This document shows, one piece after another, positions 46,549 to 57,506 of a stretch of 64,000 nucleotides of DNA. Below the pieces are notes generated by a model. The model was not told the DNA's origin. It made no database searches and saw only the letters and a program-made list of their open reading frames with translations. Positions within the stretch are counted from its first letter, which is position 1. Each line of letters starts with the position of its first letter. The DNA lies in assembly GCF_000165465.1 (NCBI RefSeq), contig NC_017455.1:1736001-1800000 (forward strand). The letters run 5' to 3'. A program made the translations under genes and the position numbers. Origin of the DNA: Halanaerobium praevalens DSM 2228 (lineage in GTDB: Bacteria; Bacillota; Halanaerobiia; Halanaerobiales; Halanaerobiaceae).

Positions 46549-47946
46549 TTATTTTTTTAGTTTTTTCAAAATAGAGCGAGCAATAACTATTCCAGAAACT
46601 GAAGCCTGCATTAAACCTCTAGTTATTCCAGCACCATCTCCACCAAAAAATAAGTTTTCAATTTTACTTTCTAAATTATTATCAACTTTTAATCTTGAGG
46701 AATAAAACTTAACTTCTACTCCATAAAGCAAAGTATCTCTACCATAAATTCCTGGAGTTATTTTATCTAAAGCTTTTAGCATTTCAATAATTCCTGTTAA
46801 ATGGCGATGTGGTAAAACTAGAGATAAATCACCAGGGGTAGCATCTTTTAAAGTAGGTTCAGTTACTGATCTTTTAAGTCTTTCTTCAGTTGTTCTTCTT
46901 CCTTCAAGTAAATCACCTAAACGCTGAACTAAAACTCCTCCAGCCAATAAATTAGCTAATTTAGCAATGTCTTTACCATAAGCAATTGGTTCATGGAATG
47001 GTTCTGTAAAAGTTTTACTTACTAATAAAGCAAAATTTGTATTATGAGTCTTAATATCAGAATGACTGTGACCATTAACAGTAATTAAACCTTGGTTATT
47101 TTCACTAACAACTTCTCCATATGGGGACATACAGAAAGTCCTTACTTTATCATCAAAAGTTGGGGTATGATAAATTAATTTTGATTCATACAAGTTATCA
47201 GTCATATATTCGGTTACTGCAGCAGGACATTCTACTCGGACTCCAATATCAACTGGATTAATTGCTGTTTCAATATCTAAGTCCTGAGCCTCATTAGTTA
47301 GCCATTCTGCATTTTCACGACCAGCAGCAGTCATTACATAATTAGCTGAAATTATTTCACCTGCTTTAGTTTTTACAGCTTCAATTTTTTGATCTTCAAC
47401 TATAAATTTTTTGACATTAACTCCAAATCTGATTTCGACTCCCTGTTCAGCTAAATAATCCTGCATATTTTGTAATACTACTTGACTATAACCAGTACCT
47501 AAATGTCTTAATCTAGCTGGAATAAATTTCAATTCCGCTTTAACAGATTTTTTTCTGATTTCATCCTGTTTATCTTCTGCTACTCCAAAAATACGATCTG
47601 GAGCCCCAAATTCCATATAAATATCATCTGCATAAGAAATATTATCAATTAATTCTTGTCGACCAATATAGTTTTCAAGATTGCCACCAATATCAGGAGA
47701 AAGAGAAAGTTTACCATCACTATAAGCTCCAGCTCCACCCCAGCCTGAAACTATAGCGCAGCTGGGACAGTTAACACAGCCCATTCCAGGATTTTCTTTC
47801 ATTGGACAGACTCTTTTTTCTAAATCAGTTCCTTTTTCTAAAATCAGAATATTTAAATCAGCTTCTTTTTTTACGAATTCCATTGCTGTAAATATTCCAG
47901 TTGGGCCAGCACCAATGATAATCACATCATAATCTTTTTTAGTCAT
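46549..47946 (-). CDS. FAD-dependent oxidoreductase, COG2509 family
   Basis: A 465-aa flavoprotein with an N-terminal Rossmann motif (VIIIGAGPTGIFTA). A Cys-rich stretch, CPMKENPGMGCVNCPSCAIVSGWGGAGAYSDGK, lies at residues 47-79 and is typical of this dehydrogenase group. The C-terminal FFGGDGAGITRGLMQASVSG closes the FAD site. The substrate is unknown. It lies alone between the outer-membrane protein terminator and its own terminator. An AGGTTT-type weak ribosome site precedes ATG 47946. Confidence 0.88.
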   Translation of the reverse strand: MTKKDYDVIIIGAGPTGIFTAMEFVKKEADLNILILEKGTDLEKRVCPMKENPGMGCVNCPSCAIVSGWGGAGAYSDGKLSLSPDIGGNLENYIGRQELIDNISYADDIYMEFGAPDRIFGVAEDKQDEIRKKSVKAELKFIPARLRHLGTGYSQVVLQNMQDYLAEQGVEIRFGVNVKKFIVEDQKIEAVKTKAGEIISANYVMTAAGRENAEWLTNEAQDLDIETAINPVDIGVRVECPAAVTEYMTDNLYESKLIYHTPTFDDKVRTFCMSPYGEVVSENNQGLITVNGHSHSDIKTHNTNFALLVSKTFTEPFHEPIAYGKDIAKLANLLAGGVLVQRLGDLLEGRRTTEERLKRSVTEPTLKDATPGDLSLVLPHRHLTGIIEMLKALDKITPGIYGRDTLLYGVEVKFYSSRLKVDNNLESKIENLFFGGDGAGITRGLMQASVSGIVIARSILKKLKK

Positions 47947-48056
47947 TAATTTTTAAACCTCCAGGTTTTAAAATAAAATCTAAATATTATTTTTTAGACA
48001 AACCAATATTATAGTTTCTAGACTAAATACTAAATTCCTGCTTTTAATTATAATTT

Positions 48057-48105
48057 TTTCAAAAAAAAAATAAGAGCAGACCCTTTACAGGCCTCCTCTT
48101 ATTTT
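48057..48105 (-). terminator. Strong terminator of the outer-membrane protein gene
   Basis: AAAATAAGAG (48067-48076) pairs with CTCTTATTTT (48096-48105). On the minus strand it is followed by a run of about ten T residues. It lies 29 bp after the gene stop. Confidence 0.9.
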
Positions 48106-48133
48106 ATAAATTTAATTTTTAAAATAACTTTAA

Positions 48134-49366
48134 TTAGAAACTAATTAAAGTAGATAAACCAAATTTAACGCCTTTAGCATTGTCACTTAAAGCTAAAAGA
48201 TCAGCAATTCCTAAATTGATTTTAAAATTATCACTAATCTGAATACCCATTCCAGCGGCAATTTCAACATCTTCTCTTAAAGATGAATAGTTAACTCCCA
48301 GACGTAGAGGAATTAATTTAGTTCTTCTAAATTCACTACCAAGTGCATAGATATTTTCATCCTGACCACCATCATAGCTTACCCTAGAATAATCAGCATA
48401 TAGAACAGTATTTTCACTATATTCTCTTTTTAATCCCAATCTATATGTTCTCGGCAATTTATAGCTGATTTCTTTTTTAACCAAAGTGTCCTTTATATTT
48501 GTTTCCTTAATCGAATCTTTATTAGGGGTGTATTCTTTTCCATCTTTTATATATTGATTTGCAGAAAGTTCACCAATATTCAGGGCACTAAAAGCAAAAG
48601 TATAATCCCCTTTAGTCTTTAATGCTAAACCAAAGTCAAAAGCATCTCCACTTGCATCTTCAGCTTCATTAGTATAAAATTTTGCGCCCCCAGAATATTT
48701 GACCTTATTGCCGTCTAATTCTGCAGTTATACTTCCATTATCACCATCAAATTCATAAATATCTCCTTCTAAATAGTGATAAGTTGCACCAAAATACAAG
48801 CCTTCTACATTCTTAGAATTCTGAGACCACTCATTAAAAATCTCACGGGCATAACTTAAAGATACATCTGTTGTAGCAGCAGCACCACCTTTAGTTTCAC
48901 CAAATTCAGCCGTAACCTTGCCTTTATCACGCAGAGCATCTAAACTTATTTCTGGAGTATCTCCAGTTATAATTTCAGCTATATCACTATCAGCTTCCAG
49001 CATTCCCTCTCCTCTAGCATTTACTGCAAGAGCAAAGTTTTTATAATAAAACTGAGTGCCGGCAGCTGATTGTCCAGCTAATATCAGATCTTCTCCGGTT
49101 AATTTACTTTCAATTTCATCTTGAGAAAACTCACTGTTTTCAAAAACATTATTCCAAATAGAAAGCCCAAAATTTGCTTTTACAGCAAAATTATTTGCTC
49201 TTAAAGCAAGTCCAGCTGGGTTAGAATAATAAGCTGACTCACCTGTCATAGTAGAGAAATTATCTCCCATTCCAATTGCTTCAGCATCTAAAGCGGCAGA
49301 GGCATTAAACGCTGTTGTTAAAATAATTGTACTAATAATTAATAATATTAATAATATTTTTTTCAT
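48134..49366 (-). CDS. Secreted beta-barrel protein, probable outer-membrane protein
   Basis: A 410-aa protein with a signal peptide (about residues 1-24, ending ASA before ALD). The mature part starts EAIGMGDNFSTM and SAYYSNPAGLAL, a pattern seen in FadL/UPF0164/TraF-like outer-membrane proteins. It then has repeated amphipathic strands, and ends with GVKFGLSTLISF, whose terminal Phe fits the BAM-recognised beta-signal. The role is unknown. Its presence is the best sign in the window for a diderm envelope. It lies 54 bp after yerC, with an unusual palindrome between. Confidence 0.8.
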   Translation of the reverse strand: MKKILLILLIISTIILTTAFNASAALDAEAIGMGDNFSTMTGESAYYSNPAGLALRANNFAVKANFGLSIWNNVFENSEFSQDEIESKLTGEDLILAGQSAAGTQFYYKNFALAVNARGEGMLEADSDIAEIITGDTPEISLDALRDKGKVTAEFGETKGGAAATTDVSLSYAREIFNEWSQNSKNVEGLYFGATYHYLEGDIYEFDGDNGSITAELDGNKVKYSGGAKFYTNEAEDASGDAFDFGLALKTKGDYTFAFSALNIGELSANQYIKDGKEYTPNKDSIKETNIKDTLVKKEISYKLPRTYRLGLKREYSENTVLYADYSRVSYDGGQDENIYALGSEFRRTKLIPLRLGVNYSSLREDVEIAAGMGIQISDNFKINLGIADLLALSDNAKGVKFGLSTLISF

Positions 49367-49388
49367 CTTTATCCCCTTTTTTGTTTTT

Positions 49389-49422
49389 AATAAGAAGAGG
49401 CTAAAATTAGCCTCTTCTTATT
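49389..49422. repeat. 16-bp-arm palindrome between yerC and the outer-membrane protein gene
   Basis: AATAAGAAGAGGCTAA (49389-49404) and TTAGCCTCTTCTTATT (49407-49422) are perfectly complementary with a 2-bp centre. The right arm touches the yerC stop codon. Downstream on the minus strand come A residues, not T, and the plus side lacks a T-tract, so it is not a standard intrinsic terminator. It may stabilise or separate the mRNA segments. Confidence 0.8.
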
Positions 49423-49717
49423 AATTACTATTTTTGTTTAAACGAGCTAAAATTAAATTATAACCATCTTCTCCATATTCTAATGAACGTTTAACTCGAC
49501 TAATTGTTGCAGTACTTACCCCAGTTTCGGCTACAATATGATCATAAGTATAGCCTTCTTTAAGCATTCTGGCTACTTCCAGCCGTTGGCCTAAAGCTTT
49601 AATCTCAGAAATTGTTGCTACATCTTGAAAAAAGTCATAACATTCTGCTTTAGTTTCAAGTTTTAAAATAGCCTCAAATAATTGATCAGTAAATTCATCC
49701 TTGATATTGCGGGACAA
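49421..49717 (-). CDS. YerC/YecD family TrpR-like protein
   Basis: A 98-aa DNA-binding protein of the YerC/YecD (TIGR02531) family. The TrpR-like helix-turn-helix is in the segment RLEVARMLKEGYTYDHIVAETGVSTATISRVKRSL, residues about 43-79. No tryptophan-binding role is established. It follows guaA by 23 bp, so it is likely in the same transcript. Confidence 0.92.
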   Translation of the reverse strand: MSRNIKDEFTDQLFEAILKLETKAECYDFFQDVATISEIKALGQRLEVARMLKEGYTYDHIVAETGVSTATISRVKRSLEYGEDGYNLILARLNKNSN

Positions 49718-49740
49718 AGTTTACACCTCTTTCCTGATAA

Positions 49741-51279
49741 TTACTCCCATTCTATAGTTCCAGGTGGTTTAGAAGTAATATCGTAAACAACTCTATTTAC
49801 TTCTGGCACCTGATTAACTATTCTATTAGAAATAGACTGTAGTAGCTCATAAGGAAGTCTAGCCCAATCTGCTGTCATTGCATCATCACTATTAACAGCT
49901 CTTAAAATAATAGGATAACCATAAGTTCTCTCATCACCCATAACTCCTACACTTCTTAAATCAGGTAAAACTGCAAATGACTGCCATATATCACGGTAAA
50001 GGCCTGCATCTTTTATTTCTTCTTGGACAATAGCATCTGCATTTCGTAATATTTCCAATTTATCCCAATCGATATCTCCAATAATTCTGATGGCAAGTCC
50101 AGGTCCAGGGAAAGGTTGTCTCCAAACAATTTCTTTTGGCAAACCAAGAACCTCACCAATTTTTCTAACTTCATCTTTAAAAAGAAAGCGCAGTGGTTCT
50201 ACTAACTCAAGATTCATTTCTTCTGGTAAACCACCAACATTATGATGACTCTTAATAGTAGCAGCTTTATCAGTTCCACCACTTTCGATTACATCAGAAT
50301 AAATAGTTCCCTGCACTAAATAACCTACATCTTTAATTTTTTCTGCTTCTTCATCAAAGACTTGAATAAACTCATCACCAATTATTTTTCTCTTAGCTTC
50401 TGGTTCAGTAACTCCAGCTAATCTATCTAAAAATCTTTTTTTAGCATCAACATAAATTAAAGGAATATTAAATTCTTCGCCAAAAGTTCTTTTTACTTGC
50501 TCAGCTTCTCCTTTACGAAGTAAGCCGTGATCAACGAAAATACAAGTTAATTGATCTCCAATAGCTTTATGCACTATAGCAGATGCAACTGCAGAGTCTA
50601 CCCCGCCAGAAAGACCACAGATAACTTTACCTTGGCCTACCTGTTTTCTTATTCTTGCTATTTCTTCTTCAATATAATCTGCCATATTCCAATTAGCCTT
50701 CACATCAACAATTTTGAATAAAAAGTTATGGAGCATTGTTTTACCCTGAATTGTATGATTAACTTCAGGATGGAATTGAACTCCATAAAAATTATTTTTG
50801 AAATCAGCCATTGCTGCTGCAGATGTTAATTCTGTTCTAGCAATTATTTCAAAGCCCTTTGGTACTTCTTTTACATGATCACCATGACTCATCCAAGCTT
50901 GTGACTGATTATCAACTTCTTCAAATAAATTCTGAGCTTTAAAAATTTCTAAATCAGCTTTACCATATTCTCCATGTTCAGCTTTTTCTACTTCTCCACC
51001 TTCTAAGAGTTGAGCCATTAACTGCATTCCATAACAAATACCTAAAATAGGTATTCCCAGCTCAAAAACTCCTTGATCAACACCAGGCGCTCCAGCTGTT
51101 GTTACACTGTCAGGTCCTCCAGAAAAAATTATAGCTGCTGGATCAATTTCTTTTATTTCTTCTAATTTTACATTATGACCTCTAATTATAGAGTATACAT
51201 TAAACTCTCTTATTCGTCTTGCAATTAATTGACTATACTGTCCACCAAAATCAAGAATCAATATTTTATCGTAATCCAT
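49741..51279 (-). CDS. guaA: GMP synthase (glutamine-hydrolysing)
   Basis: Converts XMP to GMP with ATP and glutamine. The class I glutaminase domain (about 1-190) has the catalytic [11 protein letters not shown] and the FHPEVNHT His/Glu pair. The synthetase domain has the PP-loop [11 protein letters not shown], and the C-terminal dimerisation domain ends in KPPGTIEWE. At 512 aa it has normal length. ATG 51279 follows AAGGGGA. A good promoter lies just upstream. Confidence 0.97.
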   Translation of the reverse strand: MDYDKILILDFGGQYSQLIARRIREFNVYSIIRGHNVKLEEIKEIDPAAIIFSGGPDSVTTAGAPGVDQGVFELGIPILGICYGMQLMAQLLEGGEVEKAEHGEYGKADLEIFKAQNLFEEVDNQSQAWMSHGDHVKEVPKGFEIIARTELTSAAAMADFKNNFYGVQFHPEVNHTIQGKTMLHNFLFKIVDVKANWNMADYIEEEIARIRKQVGQGKVICGLSGGVDSAVASAIVHKAIGDQLTCIFVDHGLLRKGEAEQVKRTFGEEFNIPLIYVDAKKRFLDRLAGVTEPEAKRKIIGDEFIQVFDEEAEKIKDVGYLVQGTIYSDVIESGGTDKAATIKSHHNVGGLPEEMNLELVEPLRFLFKDEVRKIGEVLGLPKEIVWRQPFPGPGLAIRIIGDIDWDKLEILRNADAIVQEEIKDAGLYRDIWQSFAVLPDLRSVGVMGDERTYGYPIILRAVNSDDAMTADWARLPYELLQSISNRIVNQVPEVNRVVYDITSKPPGTIEWE

Positions 51280-51308
51280 CTAATTCCCCTTCCACTTTTA
51301 TTTAATAA

Positions 51309-51338
51309 AGTATACAGTGAATCTGCCATATTTGTCAA
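51309..51338 (-). promoter_or_regulatory. Promoter of guaA
   Basis: Minus strand: consensus -35 TTGACA (51338-51333), 18-bp spacer, -10 TATACT (51314-51309), start near 51302. The 5' leader is too short for a purine riboswitch. Confidence 0.75.
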
Positions 51339-51378
51339 GCATTGAAGCAAAGATAATAATTTTTTAAAATTTAAATAC

Positions 51379-51414
51379 CAAAACTCCCTCCTATTATTTT
51401 GCTTAGGAGGGAGT
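51379..51414 (-). terminator. Terminator of ppdK
   Basis: An 11-bp perfect stem ACTCCCTCCTA (51383-51393) with TAGGAGGGAGT (51404-51414) and 10-nt loop, followed on the minus strand by TTTT. Confidence 0.85.
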
Positions 51415-51436
51415 AATTTATTAATTTGATCCTATT

Positions 51437-54058
51437 TTAATTATTTTTTAAAGCTGCTTGAGCTGCTGCTAAGCGAGCAATCGGTACTCTATAAGGTGAA
51501 CAAGAAACATAATTAAGATTTGTTTTATGGAAAAACTCAATTGAACTGGGTTCTCCACCATGTTCTCCACAAATACCTATTTTAAAATCTGGCTTTTCTT
51601 TTCTTCCTAATTCAGTTGCTTTTTCAACTAATTGGCCTACACCCTCTTGATCTAAGACTTGGAAAGGATCTTTAGCAAAAATTTCTTGATCTAAATATTG
51701 ACTAATAAATTTACCAGCATCATCTCGCGAAAATCCATAAGTCATTTGAGTTAAATCATTAGTTCCAAAAGAAAAGAAGTCAGCCTGAGCTGCAATTTTA
51801 TCTGCAGTTAAAGCAGCTCGAGGAATTTCAATCATTGTTCCAACACTATAATCTATTTTAACACTAGCATTTTCTAATAATTCATCTGCAATTTCAATTG
51901 CATCATTTCGCAGAATAGAAAGTTCTTTTTCTGAACCAACTAAAGGAATCATAATATCAGCTTTAACTTCGTAACCTTCTTCTTCTTTCACTTCTAAAGC
52001 AGCTGATATAATAGCTTTAACCTGCATTTTATAAATTTCTGGATAGCTAATTCCTAAACGACAGCCGCGGTGGCCGAGCATTGGATTCATTTCTTCAAGT
52101 TCATCAATAATTCTTTTTAATTCAGTGATTGGAATTCGAAGCTGATCAGCTAATTTTTGAATATCTCTTTCATTCTGTGGTAAAAATTCATGTAAAGGAG
52201 GATCTAATAATCTAACTGTTACAGTTTTATCCTGCATGACTTTAAAAATACCTTTAAAATCATCTTTTTGATAAGGGAATAGCTTATCTAAAGCCTTTTT
52301 TCTTTTCTTTTTGCTATCTGCAACAATCATTTCTCTAACTGAAATAATTCTTTCACTATCAAAAAACATATGCTCAGTTCGACAAAGTCCTATGCCTTCT
52401 GCCCCAAAATCAACAGCTACTTGAGCATCATTTGGTGTATCTGCATTAGTATAAACTCCCATAGTTCTATACTCATCTGACCAGTTCATTATTTTTTTGA
52501 AATTATCTGTTAGATGAGCATCAGTAGTTTCTACAACTCCAGCATAAACTTCTCCAGTACTTCCATTTAGAGAAATATAATCTTCTTCATTGAAAACTCG
52601 GTCATCTACAAAAAACTTTTTAGATGCTTCATCAACTTGAATATCTCCTGCTCCAGCCACACAGCATTTACCCATACCGCGTGCTACAACTGCTGCATGA
52701 GAAGTCATTCCACCCCTCGAAGTTAAAATTCCATTTGATTCTACCATACCTTCTATATCTTCAGGAGAAGTTTCTTTTCGTACTAAAATTACATCTTCCC
52801 CATCAGCTGCTGCCTGAGCTGCATCTTCTGAATTAAAATAAACTTTACCAGTAGCTGCTCCTGGAGAAGCGGCTAGTCCAGTTGCTAATAAATCAGCCTT
52901 TTCTAATTCTTCTTCTTTAAAATTAGGATGTAATAATTGACTAATATCTTCGGGATCTATTCTCATCACTGCAGTTTCTTTATCAATTAAGCCTTCTTCT
53001 TCCATATCAACTGCAATATTTACTGCAGCATCTGCAGTTCTTTTACCAGTTCTAGTCTGTAATAAATAAAGCTCTCCTTCTTGAATTGTAAACTCAATAT
53101 CCTGCATATCTTGATAGTGATCTTCTAAAGTTTCAGTTACCTCTATAAATTCTTGATAGACTTCAGGCATCAAATTATTTAATTCCTCAATATCTTTAGG
53201 AGTCCTAATTCCTGCTACAACGTCTTCCCCTTGAGCATTAAGCAGAAATTCTCCAAATACCTTATTTTCACCAGTAGCAGGGTTGCGAGTAAAAGCTACT
53301 CCTGTACCAGAGTTATCACCTATATTACCAAAAACCATAGTCTGAATATTCACTGCAGTTCCTAAATCATGTGGGATATCATTGTGATTGCGATAAGAAA
53401 TAGCACGAGCATTATTCCAAGAACTAAAAACAGCTTTAACAGCCATTAATAACTGTTTTTCTGGTGCTTGAGGAAATTCTACATTTTTACGATTTTTAAT
53501 CAAATCTTTAAAATCTTGAATAATCTCTTTTAAATCTTCAACAGTTAGATCTGTATCATTATCATAATCTTTTTCGTCTTTTTTATCTTCTAAATAATTA
53601 TCAAATTCATAGCCTGGAATCCCCAGCACAACATTACCAAACATTTGAATTAAACGACGATAACTATCATAAGCAAAGCGCGGATTTGATGTTTTTTTAG
53701 CAAGCCCTTTTACACTTTGATCATTTAGACCTAAGTTTAAAATTGTATCCATCATTCCTGGCATCGAGATTACAGCACCAGATCGAACCGACACTAATAG
53801 TGGATCTTCAAGATCACCAAACTTTTTATCTAATTTTTCTTCTAAATCTTCCAAATGCTCAAAAATACTCTCTTTTAAACTGTCTTCTAGAACTTCCCCT
53901 ATTTCAATATAGTGGATACAGGCTTCTGTAGTTAATGTAAAGCCTGGAGGTACTGGTAATCCTATTTTACTCATTTCAGCCAGATTTGCACCTTTACCAC
54001 CTAACAATGATTTCATTTCTTTTTTACCTTCTTCGAAAGAATAAACATATTTCTTCAA
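51437..54058 (-). CDS. ppdK: Pyruvate, phosphate dikinase
   Basis: Reversible enzyme joining pyruvate, ATP and Pi with PEP, AMP and PPi. At 873 aa it has full length. The N-terminal ATP-grasp domain starts FEEGKKEMKSLLGGKGANLAEM. The central swivelling domain has GGMTSHAAVVARGMG with the phosphorylated His and, beside it, the regulatory Thr. The C-terminal TIM barrel has the catalytic Cys in GICGEHGG. It follows its regulator by 18 bp. With Pyk (7750-9504), it allows either direction at the PEP-pyruvate step, and PPi use can save ATP in fermenters. Confidence 0.97.
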   Translation of the reverse strand: MKKYVYSFEEGKKEMKSLLGGKGANLAEMSKIGLPVPPGFTLTTEACIHYIEIGEVLEDSLKESIFEHLEDLEEKLDKKFGDLEDPLLVSVRSGAVISMPGMMDTILNLGLNDQSVKGLAKKTSNPRFAYDSYRRLIQMFGNVVLGIPGYEFDNYLEDKKDEKDYDNDTDLTVEDLKEIIQDFKDLIKNRKNVEFPQAPEKQLLMAVKAVFSSWNNARAISYRNHNDIPHDLGTAVNIQTMVFGNIGDNSGTGVAFTRNPATGENKVFGEFLLNAQGEDVVAGIRTPKDIEELNNLMPEVYQEFIEVTETLEDHYQDMQDIEFTIQEGELYLLQTRTGKRTADAAVNIAVDMEEEGLIDKETAVMRIDPEDISQLLHPNFKEEELEKADLLATGLAASPGAATGKVYFNSEDAAQAAADGEDVILVRKETSPEDIEGMVESNGILTSRGGMTSHAAVVARGMGKCCVAGAGDIQVDEASKKFFVDDRVFNEEDYISLNGSTGEVYAGVVETTDAHLTDNFKKIMNWSDEYRTMGVYTNADTPNDAQVAVDFGAEGIGLCRTEHMFFDSERIISVREMIVADSKKKRKKALDKLFPYQKDDFKGIFKVMQDKTVTVRLLDPPLHEFLPQNERDIQKLADQLRIPITELKRIIDELEEMNPMLGHRGCRLGISYPEIYKMQVKAIISAALEVKEEEGYEVKADIMIPLVGSEKELSILRNDAIEIADELLENASVKIDYSVGTMIEIPRAALTADKIAAQADFFSFGTNDLTQMTYGFSRDDAGKFISQYLDQEIFAKDPFQVLDQEGVGQLVEKATELGRKEKPDFKIGICGEHGGEPSSIEFFHKTNLNYVSCSPYRVPIARLAAAQAALKNN

Positions 54059-54076
54059 AAAGAACCCCTCCTTTTT

Positions 54077-54886
54077 TTAGTTAAGATCATTAATGATATC
54101 AATCACTAAATTTGCTGCTTCTTCAACTGCTTTTTTAGTCATATCGATTACTGGACAACCTATTTTTCTCATTATTTTTTCAGCATACTCTAATTCTTCA
54201 TAAATTTTTTCCACCGAAACATAATCAACACTATTATCCAAACCTAAAACTCTGATTCTTTCCCGTCTAATCTCAATTAAATCTGAAGGATCAATCATTA
54301 GACCAATAATTTTTTTGCGAGGAACTTCAAATAATTGTTCTGGCACTTTGGCTCCTTTAACTAAAGGAATATTTACTACTTTATAATTTTTATGAGCTAA
54401 ATACATGCTTAAAGGTGTCTTAGATGAACGTGAAACTCCAATCAAGACTATATCAGCTTTTAAAATACCTCTTGGATCTTTACCATCATCATATTTAACA
54501 GCAAATTCTACTGCTTCAACTCTTTTAAAATAGTCTTCATCTAATTTACGAATTATTCCTGACTCTCTAGTTGGTTCTTCATTTAAAAATTCTGTAAAAG
54601 CATTTAAGCTTTCAGTCATAACATCAATATAATGGATTTCTTTTTCTTGACATATAGCTTGTAAATACTCTGAAATTTCTTGATTAACTATAGTATAAAC
54701 AAAAATTGAATTTTTAGGATCAAGGTCCTCCATAATATTATCGATTTTAAGCTTACTTTCAACATAGGGATATTTTTTAATTTCATAATTTGAAGCTTGA
54801 TACTGTTCTGCTGAAGCACGTGCTACCTGTTCAGCTGTATCTCCAACTGAGTCTGATAATACATAAACTACAAAATCTTTTATCAT
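54077..54886 (-). CDS. PPDK regulatory protein (bifunctional kinase/pyrophosphorylase, DUF299)
   Basis: A 269-aa protein that inactivates PPDK with ADP by phosphorylating the active-site Thr and reactivates it by phosphate-dependent dephosphorylation. The family P-loop GVSRSSKTPLSMYLA lies near residues 149-163. The opening VYVLSDSVGDTAEQVARA and the MIDPSDLIEIRRER block also fit. It directly precedes ppdK, the usual pairing. The CBS/HTH regulator gene often next to it in Bacillus is absent. AAGGTGATT precedes ATG 54886. Confidence 0.93.
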   Translation of the reverse strand: MIKDFVVYVLSDSVGDTAEQVARASAEQYQASNYEIKKYPYVESKLKIDNIMEDLDPKNSIFVYTIVNQEISEYLQAICQEKEIHYIDVMTESLNAFTEFLNEEPTRESGIIRKLDEDYFKRVEAVEFAVKYDDGKDPRGILKADIVLIGVSRSSKTPLSMYLAHKNYKVVNIPLVKGAKVPEQLFEVPRKKIIGLMIDPSDLIEIRRERIRVLGLDNSVDYVSVEKIYEELEYAEKIMRKIGCPVIDMTKKAVEEAANLVIDIINDLN

Positions 54887-54896
54887 ATAATCACCT

Positions 54897-55165
54897 TATT
54901 TAAAGAGCTTAGGCCAAATTAAAACTCTATGTATTTTTGCTACCACCACCTATATTATTTTATTCTTTTGAAAAATTAAATTAATCTTATTAAAAAAAAT
55001 TAAACAAAAATTTAAATAATAAAGTAGTAGAGCTATTCTTAAAATTTAATAAAGCAAATTAGTCCTTTCATTATTATTTTTCGCCTATTTTAATAATTCG
55101 CTATTCGGCAAAAAATTCCTTTTTTTAAACTAATAAAATTCTATTCAAAATAAACTAAATATTAT
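54897..55165. other. Gene-free AT-rich region upstream of the PPDK regulator
   Basis: This stretch between the groEL terminator and the PPDK regulatory gene should hold that operon's promoter, but no strong -35/-10 pair was seen. A weak stem TTTTGCC/GGCGAAA lies at about 55081-55113. No gene is supported. Confidence 0.45.
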
Positions 55166-55201
55166 AAAAAAAGATGTATCCCGATAAAAGGATACATCTT
55201 T
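55163..55201 (-). terminator. Terminator of groEL
   Basis: A 12-bp perfect stem (55170-55181 with 55190-55201) and 8-nt loop, followed on the minus strand by a run of about seven T residues, 31 bp after the groEL stop. Confidence 0.9.
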
Positions 55202-55232
55202 TAAATTCAAAAAGTTATTGAGTGTAATGGAC

Positions 55233-56900
<1,668 letters not shown>

Positions 56901-56977
56901 CTAAATCCCTCCTGTATGATTAAACTGAGTTATTTTTTAAAAGTAAAAGTAAAAATCAAGCTTAAATATTTTCTTCT

Positions 56978-57268
56978 TTAATTAATTACCGCTAAAACAT
57001 CATCCATTGATAAGATTAAGTATTCTTCACTATCAACTTCTATTTTGGTTCCAGCATATTTGTCAAAAACTACTGTATCTCCAACAGCTACTTCTGCTTC
57101 TCCGCCTTCTGGGGCGATATTTTGCCCAACAGCTACAATTTCACCTTGCTGTGGCTTTTCATCTTTAGTTGCTGTATCAGGAAGTACAATACCTCCTTTA
57201 GTTTTTTCTTCACCCTTATCTTCAACAAATTTTACTGCAACTCTGTTATTTAATGGTTTAATACTCAT
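56978..57268 (-). CDS. groES: Co-chaperonin GroES (Hsp10)
   Basis: A 96-aa lid of the GroEL cage. It starts IKPLNNRVAVKF and shows GGIVLPDTATKDEKPQQGEIVAVG (mobile loop and turn) and TVVFDKYAGTKIEVDSEEYLIL. ATG 57268 follows AGAAGGGGG. It is first in the groESL operon, downstream of promoter and CIRCE. Confidence 0.97.
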   Translation of the reverse strand: MSIKPLNNRVAVKFVEDKGEEKTKGGIVLPDTATKDEKPQQGEIVAVGQNIAPEGGEAEVAVGDTVVFDKYAGTKIEVDSEEYLILSMDDVLAVIN

Positions 57269-57321
57269 TTAAAAATAACCCCCTTCTAATATTATATTCT
57301 TTTTTCTGATTAGCTTATTAA

Positions 57322-57348
57322 TTAGCACTCATTTAAGTCGAGTGCTAA
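57322..57348. promoter_or_regulatory. CIRCE operator (HrcA site)
   Basis: Perfect CIRCE: TTAGCACTC, 9-nt spacer, GAGTGCTAA. It lies just downstream of the predicted transcription start (near 57356), the standard place for HrcA repression of groESL in Firmicutes. hrcA itself is not in the window. Confidence 0.97.
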
Positions 57349-57362
57349 CAAGTACTGTAAAT

Positions 57363-57391
57363 ATAATATCTAAGACAGAAGCGAAAATCAA
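57363..57391 (-). promoter_or_regulatory. Promoter of groESL
   Basis: Minus strand: -35 TTGATT (57391-57386), 17-bp spacer, -10 TATTAT (57368-57363), start near 57356, followed by CIRCE. Confidence 0.85.
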
Positions 57392-57394
57392 ACC

Positions 57395-57423
57395 CTCTAA
57401 AATGTCTTAAAAAGCTTTTAGAG
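57395..57423 (-). terminator. Possible terminator of the proB-tsaD-radical SAM operon
   Basis: CTCTAAAA (57395-57402) pairs with TTTTAGAG (57416-57423). It lies between the radical SAM gene end and the groESL promoter. The following minus-strand tract (GGTTTGATTTT) is only moderately T-rich. Confidence 0.4.
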
Positions 57424-57506
57424 TCTATTAAAGTATATTAGAATAAATTAAAGCACTCATTCTTTGATTAACATCAAATATTTTTCAATAGTAACCTAAA
57501 AACATT

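Noticed and set aside
57045-57272. Plus-strand 75-codon frame over groES
   Set aside because: Antisense shadow of groES; no ribosome site or family match.
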